Shown here in pieces: positions 1 to 4,722 of a DNA stretch of 20,352 bases. Made by a program: the position numbers and the translations under genes. The notes below the pieces were generated by a model. It was not told the origin of the DNA and did not search any database. It saw nothing but the letters and a program-made list of their open reading frames with translations. The stretch's first letter is position 1. Each line of letters opens with the position of its first letter. Location of the stretch: positions 1 to 20,352 of the IMG/VR virus record IMGVR_UViG_3300006100_000106; one strand, given 5' to 3'. This stretch comes from a virus.

Positions 1-269
1 ACAGCGTCCCATGACTGATAGATTAACACAGCCTGTGCTGAGTCGGGTTCTGATAATATGTCATCATAGGGCATGTCCGATATGTCATAGGGCAATTTTA
101 TGGCATTAAGCAGTCTCTTGGGCAGAATAAATGCCCAATCATCAAATTCATCTAACTGCTCTAATACACGGCGAATGTCATAGATAGTGGTTAACCTGTT
201 GTGTAGGTTCAACACAAAGTCTTGGTATAATACGGTGTTAGGTGGTATTTTCATTGCGTTATTTTCCAT
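1..269 (-). CDS. Hypothetical protein, partial (3' end off the window)
   Basis: An open frame from ATG 269 (or ATG 254) to the left edge without a stop, giving 89 visible residues beginning MENNAMKIPPNTVLYQDFVL. Further segments are YDIRRVLEQLDEFDDWAFIL and PYDISDMPYDDILSEPDSAQ. It overlaps the end of the preceding gene by 19 bases. The visible part is acidic and helical, with no motif I recognise. The C-terminal part lies outside the window, so no function is proposed. Confidence 0.6.
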   Translation of the reverse strand, partial: MENNAMKIPPNTVLYQDFVLNLHNRLTTIYDIRRVLEQLDEFDDWAFILPKRLLNAIKLPYDISDMPYDDILSEPDSAQAVLIYQSWDA

Positions 270-628
270 TGTGATTTTGGAATACCTCTATTCCAAGCAG
301 GTTTTCCTTTACTAGCAGGTATTTGTCCTTTATTAGATTTACTAATTTTATCTTTAGTTTCTTGACTTCTTTTTCTACCTGTCATACCTTGTATATTATT
401 ATCACTATTTGATTGAATAAAAACATTGCCAACCGCATAAGGTCCTAAATCACCAATACGACTCATGCAATATTTTCCTAATCCACGACCTCTATCTTGC
501 CAATGTCCAGATTTATCCCATATATCCCACCATTCTTCAAAAGTTAATTGAAAATCTATTCCTCTGGATTTAGAGTGAGATTTATGTTGAATATATTTTC
601 CCCACATAGGTTTAAGTTCTTCTATCAT
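251..628 (-). CDS. HNH-like protein with NUMOD3 motif
   Basis: A 125-aa basic protein starting seven bases after the PPK2 stop, with weak SD. The N-terminal core has HKSHSKSRGIDFQLTFEEWW, then RGRGLGKYCMSRIGDLGPYA and VGNVFIQSNSDNN, as in the paralogue at 3613-3903. The C-terminal part carries GRKRSQETKDKISKSNKG, a NUMOD3 DNA-binding motif of homing endonucleases, and a shorter GKPAWNRGIPKS element that usually accompanies it. Catalytic HNH histidines are not evident. It probably binds DNA and derives from a mobile homing nuclease; its insertion directly after PPK2 fits such mobility. Confidence 0.7.
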   Translation of the reverse strand: MIEELKPMWGKYIQHKSHSKSRGIDFQLTFEEWWDIWDKSGHWQDRGRGLGKYCMSRIGDLGPYAVGNVFIQSNSDNNIQGMTGRKRSQETKDKISKSNKGQIPASKGKPAWNRGIPKSQWKITQ

Positions 629-635
629 ATCTTTA

Positions 636-1385
636 TTATACTTTAGGAAACTTGATAACGCTATAATCTATCTTACCGATTAGATCTAAATCCCTACCAG
701 GAAAATCATTCTTTAATAAAATATAACGCATGGCATTTAATCTGGCTTGTTTTTTATTATTTCCATCAACTATAATCCAAGGGCAAGTTTTAAGATTAGT
801 TAACGCAAACATTCTATTTTTTGCTCGAGTATATTCATCCCATAAACTTTGACTAGCACGATCTACTTCTGATAATTTACCCAGTTTAAGTGGATTAGTT
901 TGTCTTTCAAAAAATCTACGGGCTTGTTCTTCTCGAGTAATACTAAAATAAAACTTAATAATTTGTATGCCACTTTTGACCCATATTTTTTCTAACTGCG
1001 GGGCTTCTCTGTAAAAATCATCTGTTTGTTGTCTGGAGCAGAATCCCATAACTGGTTCCACAAGGGCTCGGTTGTAATAACTTCTATCAAAGAAACAGAT
1101 TTCTCCTCTTCTAGGAAGTTCGTTAACATATCTTTGCCAGAACCATGCGTTAAGATCTTCTTCTGTGGGTTTGGGCAAAGCAACCAAGCGACTTGCTCTT
1201 GGGTTGAGGTTTTCCATAAAACATTTGATGGCTCCCGATTTGCCTGCGGCATCCCTGCCTTCAACGAGGATAATATGGCTGGTATTGGTTTCTTTAACAT
1301 AATTTTGCCACTTTAAAAGTTGTATCTGTAATAGATAATTTTGTTCTTCAAATTTAGCGTGTTCGTAGTCCATGCTCTGCGTCAT
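636..1385 (-). CDS. ppk2: Polyphosphate kinase 2 (PPK2 family, class I-like)
   Basis: About 249 aa from ATG 1385; a GTG at 1412 or ATG at 1373 are alternatives, none with a clear SD. PPK2 enzymes move phosphate between polyphosphate and nucleotides. All hallmarks are present: Walker A EGRDAAGKSGAIK (about 42-54), NPRASRLVALPKPTEED, Walker B EICFFDRSYYNRA (about 95-107) followed by VEPVMGFC, GIQIIKFYFSITREEQARRF, a lid with ERQTNPLKLGKLSEVD, and PWIIVDGNNKKQARLNAM. VMGFC and single-domain length favour class I (NDP-linked). The usual GKGG is GKSG here. It overlaps the preceding gene by 32 bases. In a phage it could raise NTP supply from host polyphosphate. Confidence 0.93.
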   Translation of the reverse strand: MTQSMDYEHAKFEEQNYLLQIQLLKWQNYVKETNTSHIILVEGRDAAGKSGAIKCFMENLNPRASRLVALPKPTEEDLNAWFWQRYVNELPRRGEICFFDRSYYNRALVEPVMGFCSRQQTDDFYREAPQLEKIWVKSGIQIIKFYFSITREEQARRFFERQTNPLKLGKLSEVDRASQSLWDEYTRAKNRMFALTNLKTCPWIIVDGNNKKQARLNAMRYILLKNDFPGRDLDLIGKIDYSVIKFPKV

Positions 1386-1818
1386 TGGTGTATTGGTCTT
1401 GAGCTGAATCACGAGTGGTCTTTATTAGTATATAATCTTTAGGGTTACTTCGCACTTGTTCTGGAGTGCCTTCCTGCATACTGATCACATGAACCCAAGC
1501 ATCTCTCAATGTTTCTGGTGCCATTACTCGTTGAATGGCCTGCTGATTATCAATGTTCCAACATTGAGTAACTGCGGCATAGCGATCTGCGCCAATCATC
1601 ATGGCCAGCCAATTATAAGCATCTTCATGTGTGAAATTGCCTTCCCATTTACTTTCAGCCATGCGTTCTAATTCCATGGCAATGCGTTCACTTTCATCCC
1701 AAGTGAGATAGGGGCTTAGGGCAAACATGGCACGATCAATAATCCAAAAACGATCAGTAACTTTCTTACTAACATAGGTCTGTGCGTGTCCCATGCGGGG
1801 TTGAACAAATGTGGTCAT
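1354..1818 (-). CDS. Hypothetical protein, mostly helical
   Basis: A 154-aa protein with AAGGATTTGTAGAT before the ATG at 1818, lying 19 bases after the Dps-like gene's stop. Segments include VTDRFWIIDRAMFALSPYLT, then WDESERIAMELERMAESKW, EDAYNWLAMMIGADRYAAVT and ETLRDAWVHVISM. It is rich in Trp, Met and acidic helices, with no signal peptide, membrane segment or metal motif. I do not recognise the family. It overlaps the start of the PPK2 gene, so both are likely translated from one message and may be functionally linked. Confidence 0.6.
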   Translation of the reverse strand: MTTFVQPRMGHAQTYVSKKVTDRFWIIDRAMFALSPYLTWDESERIAMELERMAESKWEGNFTHEDAYNWLAMMIGADRYAAVTQCWNIDNQQAIQRVMAPETLRDAWVHVISMQEGTPEQVRSNPKDYILIKTTRDSAQDQYTNDAEHGLRTR

Positions 1819-1837
1819 ATCTACAAATCCTTGTTAG

Positions 1838-2356
1838 TTATAGTAATTCAGGCTTATGTTCTGCTGGATCACCTAGAGCACTTTCATCTTCATCTTTACC
1901 AGGAGCAACATATTCAGTTGCGGCTAGAGCGTGCCAACTATAATGTTGTAGCATTTTCATATACTTGCCTAGAATACTGCTGATACCATATTGTTCTACA
2001 TCATGGGATCTGTTAATGGCTTTTTTAATGCGATCAATTTGTATTTCAAAATCTTTATATAACTGAATGTTTAGTTCATGTGCATCTGGAATTTCAGTGG
2101 CATCAGGTATTTCATTTAGTTCTGTAACACGGTCGATGCTGGCAGGAGGAACTTCATTCAAATAACGAATGGCATGTCCAATCTTATGATGGTTCATGGC
2201 AATCTTTTTGGCCACACGCTTGTAGTTGTGATGATTGGCCAACATTGTGGGTCCTTGACTCATTAGGCTATAACCTTCGACCTTGGTATACAAGGCAATG
2301 TCATTGGCCCAAATGATTTTTAAATGATTTATAAGTTTGTCTTCTGCGTCAGCCAT
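1838..2356 (-). CDS. Dps/ferritin-like four-helix protein without ferroxidase ligands (putative)
   Basis: A 172-aa, mostly helical protein of Dps-like length. WANDIALYTKVEGYSLMSQG, then P-T-M-L-A-N-H-H (about 16-43), follows the Dps pattern 'LA.EF.LYTKT.NYHWNV.GP.F..LH'. HHKIGHAIRYLNEVPPAS (about 56-73) follows 'ID.IAERIRALG..APGS'. MLQHYSWHALAA (about 135-146) follows 'HEK.AWML.A'. The ferroxidase residues differ: H of YHWN is S, and the D and E of 'ID.IAE' appear as H. It may bind DNA or metal differently, or only keep the fold. The C-terminal tail is acidic (GKDEDESALGDP). Family call is by eye and moderate. Confidence 0.45.
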   Translation of the reverse strand: MADAEDKLINHLKIIWANDIALYTKVEGYSLMSQGPTMLANHHNYKRVAKKIAMNHHKIGHAIRYLNEVPPASIDRVTELNEIPDATEIPDAHELNIQLYKDFEIQIDRIKKAINRSHDVEQYGISSILGKYMKMLQHYSWHALAATEYVAPGKDEDESALGDPAEHKPELL

Positions 2357-2358
2357 GT

Positions 2359-2424
2359 TTATTTTCTCTTTTTAGGTTTTGGCACTTTCATTGGTGCGGG
2401 TCGTTTTGGCATTGGATATCCCAT
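2359..2424 (-). CDS. 21-aa lysine/proline-rich micro-protein
   Basis: A very short gene placed exactly between the HiPIP-like stop (2426) and the Dps-like start (2356). AAAGGAGCATAAC precedes its ATG, one of the better SD sequences in the window. The peptide starts MGYPMPKRPAPMKVPK and ends PKKRK: five prolines, five lysines and two arginines, and no acidic residues. TAA lies three bases before the next ATG. It could be a nucleic-acid-binding peptide, or a leader whose translation opens the Dps-like gene's start, which itself has only a weak SD. Confidence 0.45.
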   Translation of the reverse strand: MGYPMPKRPAPMKVPKPKKRK

Positions 2425-2425
2425 G

Positions 2426-2647
2426 TTATGCTCCTTTAATTTTTTCCCATTTGGCACACCAATATTGTGGTCTTACCACTGCGTTGTTCCAACGACTACA
2501 TTTGTCATTGACGGGATTATAATATCCGCAGTTACTACATCTTTGTCCATTAGGCACAGCATCATTGCTGGCAGGTTGATATGCTGGAGGCAGGCTTTTG
2601 GGTATGGGCTTACCATCAGGATATGCGTCGGGTCTTTGGTAGGCCAT
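2426..2647 (-). CDS. HiPIP-like four-cysteine iron-sulfur protein (putative)
   Basis: A 73-aa protein. The N-terminal 35 residues are Pro-rich and probably disordered. C37-x2-C40-x9-C50-x13-C64 follows, with W63 just before the last Cys and W67 after it (RCSNCGYYNP, DKCSRWN, QYWCAKW). High-potential iron-sulfur proteins (HiPIPs) bind a 4Fe-4S cluster through C-x2-C-x(n)-C-x13-C with a 'GWC..W' end; the x2 and x13 spacings and the 'WC..W' end match here. The middle loop is shorter and the usual G before W is Y. There is no export signal, although many HiPIPs are periplasmic. A zinc-binding knuckle is the alternative. It is translationally coupled to the 52-aa gene. Confidence 0.5.
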   Translation of the reverse strand: MAYQRPDAYPDGKPIPKSLPPAYQPASNDAVPNGQRCSNCGYYNPVNDKCSRWNNAVVRPQYWCAKWEKIKGA

Positions 2648-2805
2648 TAATAATTACCTGTGGTTCTATTGCCTGTGTTGGCACCAGTATATCCACCCAT
2701 GGGCACATTCACTGATACCTTGTTCATGGGCACTGATGGAAATTTAGGAGTTTTGCCATGTGCGGGCATGGCTGGTGTATGTTTCTTTTGTGGTTCTTGT
2801 CGCAT
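2647..2805 (-). CDS. 52-aa proline-rich small protein
   Basis: A short gene linked at both ends by TAATG stop/start overlaps: its ATG (2805) overlaps the stop of the 54-aa gene, and its TAA (2647-2649) overlaps the ATG of the HiPIP-like gene. The 52 residues begin MRQEPQKKHTPAMPAHGKTP and end GGYTGANTGNRTTGNY. The protein is rich in Pro, Lys, Thr and Gly, without hydrophobic segments or cysteines, and probably disordered. The precise start/stop coupling is the main argument that it is a real gene. No family recognised. Confidence 0.6.
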   Translation of the reverse strand: MRQEPQKKHTPAMPAHGKTPKFPSVPMNKVSVNVPMGGYTGANTGNRTTGNY

Positions 2806-2969
2806 TATCGTTTCCTAGTTGCGTTGGATTTCATTTGAGGTTCTTTATAACCATTGGCATGAGCGGCCTGTGCTTGCCGGACAGCATCAGCACGGTTTTT
2901 ATAGACCTTGCCTGAATTGCCCCACTGCCATCCCTGTTTACCATCTTTCATTGCTCGATGTATTGGCAT
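2805..2969 (-). CDS. Small basic phage protein (WGxxGKxY motif)
   Basis: A 54-aa basic protein. ATG at 2969 is preceded by TTAGGAGACATT, a strong SD, whereas the ATG at 3086 that would give 93 residues has none. The sequence MPIHRAMKDGKQGWQWGNSG, then KVYKNRADAVRQAQAAHANG, contains the pattern 'KDGK.GW.WG..GK.Y....A...A..Q..A....GY'. This recurs in many phage small proteins and ends in a Lys/Arg-rich tail. The function is not known to me. The protein is short and positively charged, so nucleic-acid or virion association is possible. The stop overlaps the next ATG as TAATG. Confidence 0.65.
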   Translation of the reverse strand: MPIHRAMKDGKQGWQWGNSGKVYKNRADAVRQAQAAHANGYKEPQMKSNATRKR

Positions 2970-3085
2970 AATGTCTCCTAAAGTGTGCCTGACAGCCCTA
3001 GGCCTGCGTATTCCCATCTTACCATAACTGGAAAGTGGCAAAACAATTATGTTTGGCATAAGGCACGCGGCCACTTGACATATCA

Positions 3086-3093
3086 TATTTATT
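3086..3093 (-). promoter_or_regulatory. AATAAATA motif at a gene boundary
   Basis: AATAAATA overlaps the stop of the membrane-protein gene and precedes the non-coding stretch 2970-3088. Within that stretch a 7-bp inverted repeat (AAGTGGC 3033-3039, GCCACTT 3070-3076) is visible. A promoter or leader for the small genes downstream is possible but unproven. Confidence 0.22.
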
Positions 3094-3403
3094 TGTCTTC
3101 TATTTTTTGCTGGGAATTAGCATGATCTTCTTGATTGATTAAGAGATCTGCTTGTATACGATCTCGTTCAATGCTTTTACCGCGAAGATGTAGTGTGGTT
3201 TCGACCTTTTGATCCAATCTAATAAGATCATTGTCCAACATGCGAATACGATCAATAAGAGCAATGAGTATTCCATTGGCCTGCGAAATAACTGGCTTAA
3301 CTTCGGTGGTAACCCATCGCCAAACATAATATACGTAATAACCAAGGCCACCAGCAGCCACAATGGGAAATCCATACTTATTGACCAAGTCCACTAGATC
3401 CAA
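3089..3403 (-). CDS. Membrane protein with coiled coil, holin candidate (TTG start)
   Basis: A 104-aa protein starting with TTG. No in-frame ATG precedes the hydrophobic segment, and GGAGG sits six bases before the TTG, which decides the start. Residues about 10-32 (YGFPIVAAGGLGYYVYYVWR) are a single transmembrane helix. Residues about 45-90 are a charged coiled coil (LIDRIRMLDNDLIRLDQKV). The tail is hydrophilic. The architecture is the reverse of the membrane protein at 6574-6813 and resembles BhlA/UviB-type holin-like proteins, a family of short N-terminally anchored phage proteins. No endolysin is adjacent. Lysis role is a hypothesis; a membrane-bound accessory protein is equally possible. 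Confidence 0.65.
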   Translation of the reverse strand: MDLVDLVNKYGFPIVAAGGLGYYVYYVWRWVTTEVKPVISQANGILIALIDRIRMLDNDLIRLDQKVETTLHLRGKSIERDRIQADLLINQEDHANSQQKIEDK

Positions 3404-3626
3404 GGCGTGCCTCCAATAGTTGTATTCTTACATGGAGTTGAGCCATGTCTCTTTCCATATGTTGTATCAAGGCCACAACATTTTGTTCATATTCAGCGAC
3501 CTGATGTATCAGTAGACTGTTGCGTCTAATCACCAAGGCCATTTGTTCTATTTGTTCAGCATGTTCACGGTCAGTAGCCAAAAGATCAGGCAAAACACTC
3601 ATGGGATCAAATTTATGAAATGTCAT
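3378..3626 (-). CDS. Small coiled-coil protein of unknown function
   Basis: An 82-aa protein. Residues about 19-75 form a heptad-rich amphipathic helix (DREHAEQIEQMALVIRRN, SLLIHQVAEYEQNVVALIQH, MAQLHVRIQLLEARLG). There is no membrane segment or cysteine. The ATG at 3626 lies inside the preceding gene (14-base overlap), with only a weak GAAAG before it. Its 3' end overlaps the next gene by 26 bases. Partnership with the downstream membrane protein, which also has a coiled coil, is plausible because the two genes overlap and both predict helical bundles. I do not recognise the family. Confidence 0.6.
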   Translation of the reverse strand: MTFHKFDPMSVLPDLLATDREHAEQIEQMALVIRRNSLLIHQVAEYEQNVVALIQHMERDMAQLHVRIQLLEARLGSSGLGQ

Positions 3627-3903
3627 ATTCTTTCATGTTCTTTTCAGCCAAATGTCCACTGCGTGTAACTATGATGGTATTGGCTAAACTCCATGGACCT
3701 GATGAATCCAAACGTGTCATACACACACTGTTGGGGCTACGTCCTCGTTGACTCCAAGTTTGGGGATCACGCCAAAGTTCAAACCAATCTTCAATGGTCA
3801 TCAACCATGGTTCTTGTCTATGATTGGCCTGTGCTCGTGCCTTGCTGAAGGCCTTGTGTCTCACATGGTCAAATTCATTTGAATATCTTTTAACTCCTGG
3901 CAT
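3613..3903 (-). CDS. Small HNH-related protein, paralogue of the gene at 251-628
   Basis: A 96-aa protein. ATG at 3903 is chosen because CAGGACAACAGT precedes it; an upstream ATG at 3948 would overlap the preceding gene by 59 bases, while this start overlaps by only 14. HKAFSKARAQANHRQEP, then TIEDWFELWRDPQTWSQRGR and VCMTRLDSSGPWSLANTIIV match, in order, the protein at 251-628 (HKSHSKSRGIDFQ, TFEEWWDIW, RGRGLGKYCMSRIGDLGPYA). These are short HNH-nuclease-like proteins spread among phages. The conserved Asn at the end of the core is present (SLANTI), but catalytic histidines are not. Function uncertain; probably a decayed mobile nuclease or DNA-binding protein. Confidence 0.6.
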   Translation of the reverse strand: MPGVKRYSNEFDHVRHKAFSKARAQANHRQEPWLMTIEDWFELWRDPQTWSQRGRSPNSVCMTRLDSSGPWSLANTIIVTRSGHLAEKNMKEYDIS

Positions 3904-4324
3904 ACTGTTGTCCTGTCTTTCTATTGGGTATATTGATGATCTCATCAAATGTCATACCTTGATTAAAATATCTATCTCTTATGGTCCAATAACTCATGCC
4001 CAAGATTTCACTCCATTCTTTTAGGCTGTGTGTTTCGCCTTGGTGTGTGACAAATTCACAATGTGGGCGATTGTTGCTGGCTTGTTTACTAGTGGCCCAT
4101 ATCAAATTGCCTGGAACCCAACCTTGATCTTGATCAATTCTATGTAGAATTTTGTAGCTGGCATCAGGTCGTGGTAAAGACTCCACATAGTCAGCAAACT
4201 CTAGAAAATTTCTAAAACCCAACTTGAGTTGATGACCATAATGATAATCTGGTGAATTGGGATTAAACTTGGCCTGTAGAATCCAACGCCAACGTGTGTA
4301 TAAGGGATGTTTGTTTGTGGTCAT
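3890..4324 (-). CDS. HNH-endonuclease-superfamily-like protein (degenerate)
   Basis: A 144-aa protein. N-terminal HPLYTRWRWILQAKF and GFRNFLEFADYVESLP (about 6-51) match the leader of phage HNH/AP2-type proteins. The core ILHRIDQDQGWVPGNLIWAT (about 59-78) followed by NNR corresponds to the common 'LDRIDNDGNYEPGNCRWAT...N.R' segment. The C-terminal part (SLKEWSEILGMSYWTIRDRY, GMTFDEII) is a helix-turn-helix-like DNA-binding module often attached to homing nucleases. The first catalytic His of HNH is not evident, so cleavage activity is doubtful. It starts eight bases after the previous stop with no clear SD. It may be a free-standing homing endonuclease remnant or a DNA-binding protein. Confidence 0.65.
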   Translation of the reverse strand: MTTNKHPLYTRWRWILQAKFNPNSPDYHYGHQLKLGFRNFLEFADYVESLPRPDASYKILHRIDQDQGWVPGNLIWATSKQASNNRPHCEFVTHQGETHSLKEWSEILGMSYWTIRDRYFNQGMTFDEIINIPNRKTGQQYARS

Positions 4325-4328
4325 ATTG

Positions 4329-4336
4329 TATTTATT
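4329..4336 (-). promoter_or_regulatory. AATAAATA motif at a gene boundary
   Basis: AATAAATAC starts within the stop of the preceding gene and lies five bases before the ATG at 4324. It differs by one base from the T4-type late promoter core TATAAATA. It leaves no room for a leader with an RBS for that gene, so activity here is doubtful. Confidence 0.2.
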
Positions 4337-4721
4337 GGTTTAGGTCAAAAAGGTTATTAAACACGGTATTTCCTGTTTTTAGATCTTGAATATGCCATAC
4401 TTCTCTAAGTTCAGTCATCACAGTGTCTAAATCAGCTTCCATTTCAATTCGTGGCACTGAATCAGCTGATATAAGATTCTTTGTGGCGTCTTTGATTTCA
4501 AAGTTATGGAATGTTACCACAATACCTTCATCAGGTCTTTCTATGATATAAAGCCATTGTGCGTAGTTCCTATTGGTCTTTTGAATATAGGTGTGATAGA
4601 TCTTGCGATCAGCAATACCTACAAATTCAATTCGATGTAGTTTTCGACCATTGTAATTGCTCCATTGGGTTCGTTGTTCAATTACAACATATCCCTGTTT
4701 GTTTTGTTGTTTGGTTGTCAT
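4332..4721 (-). CDS. Small beta-rich protein, possible OB-fold/ssDNA-binding type
   Basis: A 129-aa protein with AAAGGAGAATAAA right before its ATG; the stop of the polymerase-like gene lies within this leader, so the two are tightly linked. The sequence alternates strands and aromatic residues: GYVVIEQRTQWSNYNGRKLH, RIEFVGIADRKIYHTYIQK, NYAQWLYIIERPDEGIVVTF, followed by LISADSVPRIE. Such aromatic/basic strand patterns suit an OB-fold that binds single-stranded nucleic acid, and phage SSBs often neighbour polymerase genes. No family signature is certain, and the acidic C-terminal tail usual in SSBs is not clear (EMEADLD occurs at about 103-109). Treat as unknown with a weak SSB hypothesis. 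Confidence 0.5.
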   Translation of the reverse strand: MTTKQQNKQGYVVIEQRTQWSNYNGRKLHRIEFVGIADRKIYHTYIQKTNRNYAQWLYIIERPDEGIVVTFHNFEIKDATKNLISADSVPRIEMEADLDTVMTELREVWHIQDLKTGNTVFNNLFDLNQ

Positions 4722-4722
4722 T

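Noticed and set aside
1026-1316. 96-codon plus-strand frame opposite PPK2
   Set aside because: It is antisense to a gene with a full set of conserved motifs, and it has no RBS or recognisable domain.
3019-3081. 20-codon minus-strand frame MSSGRVPYAKHNCFATFQLW
   Set aside because: Only a weak GAAGA upstream, no homology and no tight fit to neighbours; kept only as part of the leader observation.
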